The position numbers were made by a program, and so were the translations under genes. Shown in pieces: positions 33,141-41,344 of a stretch of 64,000 nt of DNA. The stretch is from Clostridiales bacterium UBA3678. Lineage in GTDB: Bacteria > Bacillota > Clostridia > TANB77 > CAG-508. The stretch covers positions 136,331 through 200,330 of the forward strand of contig DFJF01000004.1 in the NCBI GenBank assembly GCA_002372935.1, read 5' to 3'. The notes under the pieces were generated by a model, which was not told the DNA's origin, ran no database searches, and worked only from the letters and a program-made list of their open reading frames with translations. Position 1 is the first letter of the stretch. Each line of letters begins with the position of its first letter.

Positions 33141-35102
33141 ATGATAGTATATGAAGCAACAAAGCAACTTTTTGTAGAAGATGTTGTGCAAGACAGAATT
33201 GAAGAAAATATAGATAGAAAATTTTATGAGAAGATGGGATATCATACATCTCAAAATGAAAGAAAAGCATGGAATAATTCTATGCAATATATGATGAAAG
33301 TTTTAATTGATAACAATATACCAGGAAATGTAGGAATTGCAATTGAATTCAAAATTCCAAATACATCTAAAAGAGTAGATTTTATAATTACAGGTAAAGA
33401 TGGAAAACTTAAAAATACTGCTATTATTGTTGAATTAAAACAATGGACAGAGGCTGATATAGTTGAAGGAAAAGATGGAATTGTACAAGCATATACAGGA
33501 TATGCATTAAGAGAAGTAGCACATCCTTCATACCAAGCTTGGTCTTATGCAACGACAATAGAAGACTATAATGAAACAGTGCAAGAAAGACAAATAGATT
33601 TACATCCATGTGCATATCTTCATAATTATTTAACAGTAACACCTCCAACACTATTAGCAGATAATTATAAATATTACTTAGAGAAAGCACCTGCATTTAT
33701 AAAGGGAGATGTTGAAAAATTAAGAGATTTCATAAACAAATATATTAAATATGGCGATGATAAAGAAACACTATATATGATTGAAAATGGAAAAATAAGA
33801 CCTTCTAAATCGTTACAAGATGCATTATCTAGTATGCTAAAAGGTAATGACGAATTTGTAATGATAGATGATCAAAAACTTGTTTATGAAACAGCATTAG
33901 AAATGGCAAGAAAATCATATAGAGATGGAAAGAAGAGAGTTTTAGTTGTTAAAGGTGGACCTGGAACAGGAAAATCAGTTTTAGCAATTAATCTTTTAGT
34001 AAAACTAACTAATGAAAATATGGTTTGTTCATATGTTACAAAAAATGCAGCACCAAGAAATGTATATGCAACAAAATTGAGTGGAGATTTTAGGAAAACA
34101 AGAATTAATAATTTATTTAAAGGTTCGGGTTCATTTGTAGAATCTGCAGAAAATGAATTTGATGTTTTAATAGTAGATGAAGCACATAGATTAAATGCAA
34201 AATCTGGAATGTTTCAAAACTTAGGAGAAAATCAAATAAAAGAAATTATTAAGGCTTCTAAATTTTCAATATTTTTCATAGATGAATCACAAAGAGTAAC
34301 CTTAAAGGATATAGGAAGTATTGATGAAATACAAAAATATATAAAACAAGCTAATGCTGAATCAGAAGTAATGGAATTGGAATCACAATTTAGATGTAAT
34401 GGTTCAGATGGATATATTGCATGGCTAGATGATGTATTAGATATAAGAAAAACAGCTAATAGTGATGGATTTGATTTAGATTATGATATCAAGGTATGTG
34501 ATACTCCAAATGAAGTAAGAGATTTGATATTTGAAAAGAATAAAATAAATAATAAAGCTAGATTATTAGCAGGATATTGTTGGAATTGGATAAAAGATGG
34601 AAAAAATAAATCAGATGTGTATGATATAAATATTCCAGAATACAATTTTGCAATGAGTTGGAATTTAGGCAATAGCCAAACATGGGCAATAGATGCTGAA
34701 TCAGTAAATGAAATTGGATGTATACATACTGCTCAAGGACTTGAATTTGATTATATTGGTGTAATTATTGGAGACGACTTAAGGTATGAAAATGATAAAA
34801 TAATTACTGATGTAACAAAAAGAGCTAAAACAGATCAATCTATAAAAGGGATTAATAAGCTAAGTAGAGAGGACTCTGAAAAAGCTAATAAAATAGCAGA
34901 TGAAATAATTAAGAATACATATAGAACATTAATGACAAGAGGACAGAAAGGCTGTTATATTTATTGCACAGATAAAAAATTAGCAGATTATTTAAAGAAA
35001 AGATTAAACCAAAAGAATGAGATTATTTATTCAATAGATGAAGACGAAGATAATGATAGCTTAATGGTTGCTGAAGAAGGAGAAAAATATAGATATGAGT
35101 AA
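33141..35102 (+). CDS. DUF2075 nuclease-helicase (PD-(D/E)XK plus superfamily-1-like ATPase)
   Basis: About 653 residues. N-terminal restriction-type core: KRVDFIITG (Asp) and IIVELKQW (E-X-K). Then the DUF2075 helicase/Schlafen-group ATPase with Walker A GGPGTGKSVLAINLL, Walker B VLIVDEAHRLNA, IDESQRV, ESQFRCNGSDGYI and TAQGLEFDYIGVI. The fused nuclease and motor suggest DNA degradation. Start taken at ATG 33141, with GGGGG upstream; an ATG at 33126 lacks it. Preceded by a MazG-like gene and followed by a 53-residue overlapping gene. Confidence 0.82.
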   Translation: MIVYEATKQLFVEDVVQDRIEENIDRKFYEKMGYHTSQNERKAWNNSMQYMMKVLIDNNIPGNVGIAIEFKIPNTSKRVDFIITGKDGKLKNTAIIVELKQWTEADIVEGKDGIVQAYTGYALREVAHPSYQAWSYATTIEDYNETVQERQIDLHPCAYLHNYLTVTPPTLLADNYKYYLEKAPAFIKGDVEKLRDFINKYIKYGDDKETLYMIENGKIRPSKSLQDALSSMLKGNDEFVMIDDQKLVYETALEMARKSYRDGKKRVLVVKGGPGTGKSVLAINLLVKLTNENMVCSYVTKNAAPRNVYATKLSGDFRKTRINNLFKGSGSFVESAENEFDVLIVDEAHRLNAKSGMFQNLGENQIKEIIKASKFSIFFIDESQRVTLKDIGSIDEIQKYIKQANAESEVMELESQFRCNGSDGYIAWLDDVLDIRKTANSDGFDLDYDIKVCDTPNEVRDLIFEKNKINNKARLLAGYCWNWIKDGKNKSDVYDINIPEYNFAMSWNLGNSQTWAIDAESVNEIGCIHTAQGLEFDYIGVIIGDDLRYENDKIITDVTKRAKTDQSIKGINKLSREDSEKANKIADEIIKNTYRTLMTRGQKGCYIYCTDKKLADYLKKRLNQKNEIIYSIDEDEDNDSLMVAEEGEKYRYE

Positions 35103-35256
35103 TGATATTGATATGTTTGCAAAGTTTTTAGCAGAAACAGATAAAATGTTAATAGAAAATGATCAAAAGTATAATTTAACAAGAGAACAAAAAGAGCTTT
35201 TAAAACAATTTGTTGATGAGTGCTACAAAAATTATAAAAATAAAAAAATGTTATAA
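35095..35256 (+). CDS. Small helical protein (53 aa) overlapping the nuclease-helicase gene
   Basis: MSNDIDMFAKFLAETDKML, then LTREQKELLKQFVDECYKNY. Start at ATG 35095, seven codons into the end of the upstream gene, with AAGGAG well placed in it. The overlap means coupled synthesis, so it may be a partner or inhibitor of the nuclease-helicase. No family recognised. Confidence 0.6.
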   Translation: MSNDIDMFAKFLAETDKMLIENDQKYNLTREQKELLKQFVDECYKNYKNKKML

Positions 35257-35262
35257 AAGATA

Positions 35263-35291
35263 TTGACAAAGAAACAAATGTTTGATATAAA
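35263..35291 (+). promoter_or_regulatory. Sigma-A-type promoter for ASCH gene
   Basis: TTGACA (35263-35268), 17-bp spacer, TATAAA (35286-35291). Confidence 0.65.
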
Positions 35292-35363
35292 TATAAAAGC
35301 AGTTTTTAAAAATATATAGTAACGAGTAAGGATAATATATATAAATATTAATTGAGGTAGAAA

Positions 35364-35840
35364 ATGCGTACAATGTTATTAAGTTTAAAACCCGATATTT
35401 TTGAATTAATAAGAAATGGAAAAAAAATATTTGAATATAGACATCAGTTTTATAATGAACCAGTAGGAGCATATTTATATATTAGTAAACCAATTCAAAA
35501 AATAGTTGGATATATTGAATTTGACAAAAGAATTGAATTAAAAGATTGGAAGAATAAATACAAAGATAATTTAGAAGTAAGTAAAAGAATTGATGATTAT
35601 ATTTCAAGAAATTACAAGTATGCAATGCCAATTAACAAATTTAAAATGACAACAGAAATTCCTTTAAGTGATTTAAAAAATAATCTTGAAAAATTTATTA
35701 TTCCAGAATCATATTATTATTTGGATAATTTTATTGAGTTAAAAGAATATATAGAGAAAAATATAGATTTTACAGATGAAGTAGTAGAAAATAATTTCCA
35801 AGTAGTAACAGATGAAAATATTTGTAGGAAAAAATATTAA
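35364..35840 (+). CDS. ASCH (PUA-like) domain protein
   Basis: 158 residues. The opening MLLSLKPDIFELIRNGKK and IFEYRHQFYNEPVGAYLYIS, then KIVGYIEFDKRI, form the ASCH beta-barrel with its ligand-facing Lys and Arg. ASCH/PUA-like proteins bind RNA or modified nucleotides; one known class hydrolyses N4-acetylcytidine. Here it sits directly before a methyltransferase, so recognition of modified DNA or nucleotides is possible but unproven. Confidence 0.65.
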   Translation: MRTMLLSLKPDIFELIRNGKKIFEYRHQFYNEPVGAYLYISKPIQKIVGYIEFDKRIELKDWKNKYKDNLEVSKRIDDYISRNYKYAMPINKFKMTTEIPLSDLKNNLEKFIIPESYYYLDNFIELKEYIEKNIDFTDEVVENNFQVVTDENICRKKY

Positions 35841-35883
35841 TGCAATCTAGGGGTTTGCATTCTAACAAAAAATACAATACAAT
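35839..35883 (+). promoter_or_regulatory. Methyltransferase promoter overlapping AATGCAA / TTTGCATT operator
   Basis: AATGCAA (35839-35845), 8-bp gap, TTTGCATT (35854-35861). The promoter -35 TTGCAT (35855-35860) lies in the right half-site; 17-bp spacer; -10 TACAAT (35878-35883). The same half-site occurs before the controller gene. Confidence 0.65.
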
Positions 35884-35903
35884 ATAAGAGAAAGAGGTGC
35901 AAA

Positions 35904-37067
35904 ATGAAAGAATATAAAGTAGGAAGTTTATTTGCTGGAGTTGGTGGAATATGTTTAGGATTTCAAAACGCTAAAAGTGAAAACGCTAAATATAAACTAT
36001 TATGGGCAAATGAAATAGATGAATATGCGTGTGCTACATATAAGAACAATTTTAAACATACTTTATTACAAGGAGATATAAAATTAGTATTACATCCTGA
36101 GTTAGCAAAGGATAATGAAGAAAAGAAGTATTATGAAAATCTTCACGAAATAATTTTAAAAGAGCCTATAGATATTTTAAATGGAGGATTTCCTTGTCAA
36201 GCATTTAGTATTGCAGGAGAACAAAAAGGTTTTAATGATGAAAGAGGAAATTTATTTTTAAATATTATAGATTTAATTAATATGTTAGGAGAGAAATTCT
36301 ATAAACCTAGAGTATTGTTTTTAGAAAATGTTAAGAACCTACAAGCACACGATAATGGAAGAACGTATAAAGTTATTAAACAAAAATTAGAAGAATGTGG
36401 TTATAAGATATTTGAAAAAGTACTAAATACAATGGAATATTCGGATTTACCACAAAATAGGGAAAGAATATATATTATAGGTTTATCAAATGAAGAAGAT
36501 ATAGAATTATTTAACTTATATAATAAGGATGTCCTTTCTAATTTGCATAATAATAAGACATCTGAGGATAGAGTAAATGATATTAAAAGGGTAATTAATT
36601 ATGATTTAACAAAAGAAAACGCAGAAAAGTATTATTATACAAAAACAAAATATCCTAATTATTTTGTTTCACTTGATGAATTCAAAAATTCTGATAAAGA
36701 AAATAGAATAAATTTAGATGAGCAAATTGACGAAATGTATCAATTCTATCAATGCCGTAGAGGAATGTATGTTAGAAAAAATAAAAGTGGTGTTTGTCCT
36801 ACATTAACAGCTAATATGGGAACAGGTGGGCATAATGTACCATTAATCAAAGTTAGTGATGGTATTAGAAAATTAACACCTACTGAAACATTTAAATTAC
36901 AAGGATTTCCGGTAGGAAATGGATATAATTTACCTAAAGAGTTTAAAGGAAAGAAATATCCTGATTCACAATTATATAAACAAGCAGGAAATGCAGTTTC
37001 AGTTCCAGTTATAACAATTTTATCAGAAGAAATTTTGAAAATTTTAGAAAAAAATGATAATAAATAA
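35904..37067 (+). CDS. DNA (cytosine-5)-methyltransferase
   Basis: 387 residues with the full C5 methylase motif order: I SLFAGVGGICLGF, IV GGFPCQAFSIAGEQKGF (catalytic Cys in FPCQ), VI ENVKNL, VIII PQNRERIYIIG, then a short target-recognition region, IX around RKLTPTETFKLQGFP and X QAGNAVSVPV. It protects host DNA from the nearby restriction enzyme. Recognition sequence unknown; if the partner nuclease is truly Bsp6I-like, GCNGC is a reasonable guess. Convergent with the glycosylase gene. Confidence 0.93.
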   Translation: MKEYKVGSLFAGVGGICLGFQNAKSENAKYKLLWANEIDEYACATYKNNFKHTLLQGDIKLVLHPELAKDNEEKKYYENLHEIILKEPIDILNGGFPCQAFSIAGEQKGFNDERGNLFLNIIDLINMLGEKFYKPRVLFLENVKNLQAHDNGRTYKVIKQKLEECGYKIFEKVLNTMEYSDLPQNRERIYIIGLSNEEDIELFNLYNKDVLSNLHNNKTSEDRVNDIKRVINYDLTKENAEKYYYTKTKYPNYFVSLDEFKNSDKENRINLDEQIDEMYQFYQCRRGMYVRKNKSGVCPTLTANMGTGGHNVPLIKVSDGIRKLTPTETFKLQGFPVGNGYNLPKEFKGKKYPDSQLYKQAGNAVSVPVITILSEEILKILEKNDNK

Positions 37068-37073
37068 GAAGAA

Positions 37074-37094
37074 AGAGCAATTAAAATTTGCTCT
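37074..37094. terminator. Bidirectional terminator
   Basis: AGAGCAA / TTGCTCT stem followed by CTTTTTTT, between convergent methyltransferase and glycosylase genes; overlaps the glycosylase stop. Confidence 0.7.
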
Positions 37095-37743
37095 CTTTTT
37101 TGTATTCTGAAAATTTTATTTTTGTATATCCAAGATCTAAAGCCTTATATAAATATCGAGAAGCTACTGATGAATATTGACCCCATTTCCTACATTTTTT
37201 TATTATAGAGTTTCTATCTGTTTTATTTGTATTATATAACCATGAATAACTTTGAATAAAAGCCATATCTTCATAGGGTAAAATATCATCTCTACCAAGA
37301 ACGAAGATTAAATACATTTTAGATGTCCATTTTCCGATTCCTCTTATTTTTTGTAAATCTCTTTCTATTTCAGAATTATTTTTTTTATCAAAAGATTTAA
37401 AATCAATTTCATTATTTAATACTGAATTTGATAAATTCTTAATGTAACCAATTTTTGAATTTGAAATCCCAATATTTCTTAGTTCTGTGTAATCAAGATT
37501 TAATATTTTTTTTGGTGTTATATCATTTTTACATAAATTTAAAAGTCTATTATATAGTACATCTGCAACTTTGTTTGAAAGCATTTGACCTATAATAGTT
37601 TTAATTAAAAAAGTATAAGGATTATCGTATAGTGTATAAGACAAATCACCTATTAAATTAAATAAAATGTTTAAATTACTATCTTTTTTTGAAAGATATT
37701 TTATTGACTCTGAATTATTATTTAAAATAACTATTTTACTCAT
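37081..37743 (-). CDS. HhH-GPD DNA glycosylase (AlkA-like)
   Basis: 220 residues. Contains LIKTIIGQMLSNKVAD, the helix-hairpin-helix LQKIRGIGKWTSKMYLIF, and PYEDMAF with the catalytic Asp (ILPYEDMAF), as in AlkA/3-methyladenine and mismatch glycosylases. No Fe-S cysteines. Inside a C5 methyltransferase restriction locus it could repair T:G mismatches left by deaminated 5-methylcytosine, as the Mig glycosylase of Methanobacterium does. Divergent from the controller gene; ribosome site AAGGTGA. Confidence 0.75.
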   Translation of the reverse strand: MSKIVILNNNSESIKYLSKKDSNLNILFNLIGDLSYTLYDNPYTFLIKTIIGQMLSNKVADVLYNRLLNLCKNDITPKKILNLDYTELRNIGISNSKIGYIKNLSNSVLNNEIDFKSFDKKNNSEIERDLQKIRGIGKWTSKMYLIFVLGRDDILPYEDMAFIQSYSWLYNTNKTDRNSIIKKCRKWGQYSSVASRYLYKALDLGYTKIKFSEYKKESKF

Positions 37744-37793
37744 ATTATATTCACCTTACAAGAAATTATCATATTTTAATAAAAAAAGCAATA

Positions 37794-37834
37794 TTGAAAA
37801 TTGTATTTGCATTTATTATATTTAATAATGCAAA
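37794..37834 (+). promoter_or_regulatory. Controller/restriction promoter with TTTGCATT-AATGCAAA operator
   Basis: TTGAAA (37794-37799), 17-bp spacer, TATATT (37817-37822). The inverted repeat TTTGCATT (37806-37813) / AATGCAAA (37827-37834) covers the spacer, -10 and start region, the typical position for controller-protein autoregulation. Confidence 0.6.
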
Positions 37835-37894
37835 GTTACAGTTTGTTTTAATAATTTATCTTTTTTTGTAAAATAATCTCGAAGGAGGAAGTAT

Positions 37895-38125
37895 ATGGAT
37901 AATAAACATTCAGAGAAGTATATAAGAATAGGATTAAATATTTCTTTACAAAGAAAATTAAAAAAGATGACACAAATTGAATTGGCTGAAAAGATAGGTA
38001 TAAGTAGAACTCATATGAGTAATATAGAAGCACCTAATATGGTAACGCCAGTTTCTTTAGAAGTAATTTTTGACATATGCGATGTCCTAAATATATCTCC
38101 AGAAGTGTTATTTAAAATGAATTAA
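37895..38125 (+). CDS. XRE-family HTH, restriction controller protein
   Basis: 76 residues, one HTH: GLNISLQRKLKKMTQIELAEK, IGISRTHMSNIEAPN, then IFDICDVLNISPEVLF. It is the size and fold of C-proteins that delay nuclease production until methylation is established. It directly precedes the Bsp6I-like nuclease gene, and its likely operator half-sites are in both local promoters. Strong AAGGAGG site. Confidence 0.82.
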   Translation: MDNKHSEKYIRIGLNISLQRKLKKMTQIELAEKIGISRTHMSNIEAPNMVTPVSLEVIFDICDVLNISPEVLFKMN

Positions 38126-38144
38126 TTCATATATAAGAGAAGAT

Positions 38145-38702
38145 ATGAAACAAGTAAAAGTAAAATTAAAAGATAATACAATAGTAATTGGTGATGAATT
38201 TGATATGGAAGATTACAAAAAATTTAAACAAATCTTCCGTAAGTGGACTGATATTAATTCTGATTTAAAACAATTTGGAGGAAGAAACTTAAATGTACCA
38301 GATGTATTCAGTGAAGCTCTATATTGTATATTTTTTAATGCAGTAAGAACAAATGGAACAGCTCATTCATATGATGCTGTCGATAAAGAAACTGGTGAAG
38401 GAATTCAAATAAAATCAGCTTCTATACAAAATGATTGTACTTCATTTGGTCCAACTTCAACATGGGACAAATTGATTTTTGCAGATTTAGCACCTAATGG
38501 AAGTGTGGACGGAAATGTTTGGTTTTATGAAATAGATTCGACCAATATTTACAATATTATTTTAAATACTAAAAAAGCTGAAACATTTAGAGATCAACAG
38601 TTACAAGGCAGAAGACCTAGACTTTCAATAAAAGATAAAATAATTAATCCTTTAAGATTAAAACCAATAAAGAAAATAAATTTAATGGAAGATGAGGATT
38701 AG
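38145..38702 (+). CDS. Type II restriction endonuclease, Bsp6I-like
   Basis: 185 residues. The core DAVDKETGEGIQIKSASI followed by CTSFGPTSTWDKLIFADL matches, as I recall it, the Bsp6I restriction enzyme family, with D...Q-X-K in place of the usual D...E-X-K. Such enzymes cleave GCNGC. It is 19 nt after the controller gene and clearly part of its operon. Length fits the family. Specificity not verified. Confidence 0.7.
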   Translation: MKQVKVKLKDNTIVIGDEFDMEDYKKFKQIFRKWTDINSDLKQFGGRNLNVPDVFSEALYCIFFNAVRTNGTAHSYDAVDKETGEGIQIKSASIQNDCTSFGPTSTWDKLIFADLAPNGSVDGNVWFYEIDSTNIYNIILNTKKAETFRDQQLQGRRPRLSIKDKIINPLRLKPIKKINLMEDED

Positions 38703-38714
38703 GGGGAATAATTA

Positions 38715-39833
38715 ATGAAAGAAGTTAGTTTTAATAGGGATGATATTATTGAAAGAGTATATTTTATAACGAAATTAGTTCAGAATCAAAAAGGTACAAC
38801 AATGCAAGGGGCATTAACATCTAAGAGTGATTCAATGGGTGGTATATTTGATAGATTTATAAATACAATATCAGATTCGTTGGTTTTTGAAAAAATTATT
38901 TTACCACAAATAAAAACGAAAAAGAAAGTTAATGTAATAAATGATTACTATTATTATGATCCAAAAAAATCAGTTTCAGGAATAGCACCAGATATTTTTG
39001 GAATTACTGTAAATGGAAAACAAATTCGTTTTACGAAATTTAATAATAAGTGGGAAGCTGAAAAAGGAATGCCACAAATTGAAATAAAGACATTTAAAGC
39101 AAAAGATCAAATGATTAGCCTTAGAGATCAAGGCTATTCTGAATATATGATATTTGTAGATTTAGATTTAAGAATAGATTATTTAGTACCATTTTTAGAT
39201 TCTAAATTATTAAACAAAAATATTGCTAAAAAAATGCAAATGGATGATAAAGTATTTATTGAAAAAGATAAAAATACAAGAGTTACTAAAATAACTCCTA
39301 TAGATTATTCATCTGATGTCATAGGAACGCTAAAATTAATTGCTGTTACAAATGCTACTGATTTTATGAAACAAGCTACTTTATGTGGTGGAAATGTAAG
39401 TGTACAAAGAATGAAAGAAATGAATGCTAGAAAAACAAACATGAGATCAAATCTATTACATGATAAATTAAGTTCATATGCAAATAAAAGCCCTCGTGTA
39501 AAGAAACTATATGAATTTAATAAATTATGGAGAGAAAAGATGAGTATTAGTGAGAATACTGCAATATTAGACTTTTCAGCTGATAATATAGAAAATATTG
39601 AAATATGTAAGTACAATAATGATGGAATGGTAATTACTGCTTTAGAAAATGGTTGTAGCTTTAACGGTATGCAATTAGAAGTAGGAAGACAATACCCAGT
39701 TAAATTTGCAACATTAGACAGAACAGGAAATAATGGAAGTGAATATTTTATGCAAAAACAATGTGCATTTTATTTAAATGGCATAGAAAATAAACTCATA
39801 AAAGAATTAGAAAAAATAATAAAAAGTAATTAA
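38715..39833 (+). CDS. Putative second restriction nuclease in the same operon
   Basis: 372 residues, no family recognised. A central PD-(D/E)XK-like core reads GIAPDIFGIT (Asp) and MPQIEIKTF (E-I-K), then YMIFVDLDLRIDYLVPFL. A late helical part and beta-rich tail follow. Starts 12 nt after the Bsp6I-like gene with GGGGGA upstream. It could be a second nuclease, a nicking partner, or a DNA-recognition subunit. Function uncertain. Confidence 0.5.
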   Translation: MKEVSFNRDDIIERVYFITKLVQNQKGTTMQGALTSKSDSMGGIFDRFINTISDSLVFEKIILPQIKTKKKVNVINDYYYYDPKKSVSGIAPDIFGITVNGKQIRFTKFNNKWEAEKGMPQIEIKTFKAKDQMISLRDQGYSEYMIFVDLDLRIDYLVPFLDSKLLNKNIAKKMQMDDKVFIEKDKNTRVTKITPIDYSSDVIGTLKLIAVTNATDFMKQATLCGGNVSVQRMKEMNARKTNMRSNLLHDKLSSYANKSPRVKKLYEFNKLWREKMSISENTAILDFSADNIENIEICKYNNDGMVITALENGCSFNGMQLEVGRQYPVKFATLDRTGNNGSEYFMQKQCAFYLNGIENKLIKELEKIIKSN

Positions 39834-39861
39834 ATAATATAACAAATAAAAGGAAAGTAAT

Positions 39862-40122
39862 ATGAAATTAAAAATAGGAAAAATTTATAGATATTCAAAT
39901 CAAAACAAATCAGAAGATTCAGAAATAAGAAAAAGTGAAGCAGTACCAATCGTATTTTGTGAAAGAATGAATTATGACAATAGAACTAAATAAAATTTAA
40001 AATTTCAAGGTTTTGGAGTTTTAGATAGTGCAAAGCTAATTATTTCACCTAACAAAAAGGAAAAAGCAGTTCAAATTGTTATAAGACAAGCTGAGTTAAA
40101 ATGTAAAGAGATGATAGGATAA
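39862..40122 (+). pseudogene. Small gene interrupted by an in-frame TAA
   Basis: ATG with AAGGAAAG site, 43 codons to a TAA at 39991-39993, then the same frame stays open for another 42 codons to TAA at 40120-40122. Both halves look coding (VPIVFCERMNY; FQGFGVLDSAKLIISPNKKE). A nonsense mutation in an 86-codon gene is the simplest reading. No family recognised. Confidence 0.5.
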
Positions 40123-40986
40123 ATGAATAATGAAATAAAGGATGTTTTTGAGGATATAAACAATATATTTATAAACAAATTACAAGAAGCTAAAAAAGAG
40201 ATAAATAATTCTATAGAGATCGAATTATTTAATGATTGTATTGATACATATAAACGTGCGTATAGACTAGTAGATAATAATAGATTATTGGATGGAATAG
40301 TTTTAACAAGGAATGCATTTGAATTAATGATGATGCTATTTGGAATTAGAATAGATGCAAATGTAAGAAAAGAATATTGTAAAGAAGATAGTTATGAGTG
40401 TTATCTTGAAAGAAGAAAGATAAATAAAAAAGCAAAGGATTATTTATCACAAAGTTATTTAAGAAAAATAATATTAAAAAAATATGAGAACATAGAAGAA
40501 GATTATAACAAAATATATAATGTCTTATCTAAATTTGCTCATCCAACAATTCATAGGAATATGCTAAGATTTTTTGAAAGAGAAAAAGCAGATGTCGTTT
40601 TATTATATCTTAATGTAATAATGGTTTTACCAATTTTATTTTTAGAAATACTTTATGAAGAAAATATAATAGTTGATGAAACTTTTCAAGATTTAGTAAT
40701 ATTTAAATATATTATAGAAAAGCTTACTTTAATTTATTTTTGCAATTATATGGATAAGGATAAACTAAAAGAAGTAAATAAATATGCATTTTTAGATATT
40801 AATAAAGATTATTATAATAAGATGGAAGATATAATAAAAAAAGAGCTCAAAGAAATTGAAAAAGAATCAACAGATAATCAAGAAAAATATAAACAAGCAA
40901 TAGAAAAAGTTTTATCAAAAGTTGAATATTATAATATTGCTAAAAAATTAATAGATTTAAAACTAATTAATGGAGAGAAAGAATGA
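40123..40986 (+). CDS. Helical protein resembling DUF5677
   Basis: 287 residues, mostly helical, no membrane anchor but several hydrophobic helices (VVLLYLNVIMVLPILFLEIL). LLDGIVLTRNAFELMMMLFG then YNVLSKFAHPTIHRN fits the DUF5677 pattern; these proteins are HEPN-like, but no RX4-6H motif is seen. Start ATG directly abuts the preceding stop. Overlaps the next gene by 4 nt (ATGA). Function unknown. Confidence 0.55.
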   Translation: MNNEIKDVFEDINNIFINKLQEAKKEINNSIEIELFNDCIDTYKRAYRLVDNNRLLDGIVLTRNAFELMMMLFGIRIDANVRKEYCKEDSYECYLERRKINKKAKDYLSQSYLRKIILKKYENIEEDYNKIYNVLSKFAHPTIHRNMLRFFEREKADVVLLYLNVIMVLPILFLEILYEENIIVDETFQDLVIFKYIIEKLTLIYFCNYMDKDKLKEVNKYAFLDINKDYYNKMEDIIKKELKEIEKESTDNQEKYKQAIEKVLSKVEYYNIAKKLIDLKLINGEKE

Positions 40987-41222
40987 AAATAAAATGTTTG
41001 AATTGTAATGATATTATTGAATCTAAACATAGGCATGACTTATTAAGCTGCAAATGTAATAATTGTTATATTGATGGTGGACAAGATTATTTACATTTTG
41101 GAGGAAATGATTTTAGTAAAATCCTAATTATTTTTGATGATGGCACAGAAGTATTGGCAAATGATGAAGAAAAATATAAAAAGAAATATGAGGAATGGGA
41201 AGAAAATAAATACTTAAATTAA
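40983..41222 (+). CDS. Small zinc-ribbon-like protein (DUF7695-like)
   Basis: 79 residues: KIKCLNCNDIIESKHRHDLL, SCKCNNCYIDGGQDYLHFGG. Four Cys around a His-rich turn suggest a zinc site, and the IDGG-D-YL-R/H-F pattern resembles DUF7695. Coupled to the DUF5677-like gene by a 4-nt overlap. Followed by a terminator. Function unknown. Confidence 0.55.
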   Translation: MKIKCLNCNDIIESKHRHDLLSCKCNNCYIDGGQDYLHFGGNDFSKILIIFDDGTEVLANDEEKYKKKYEEWEENKYLN

Positions 41223-41246
41223 TTTAAATAAATAAAATCACAGAAG

Positions 41247-41297
41247 AAAAGCAAAGTATGATAGTAATTAATAATTACATGATTATTTTGCTTTTTT
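41247..41297 (+). terminator. Intrinsic terminator
   Basis: AAAAGCAAA / TTTGCTTTT outer stem with an inner GTAATT / AATTAC stem, then T residues. Separates the DUF5677-like pair from the HEPN/NACHT pair. Confidence 0.75.
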
Positions 41298-41344
41298 GAT
41301 AATAAAAAGAAATTTAGAATATTTTAGAAATATAAGGAGTTATA

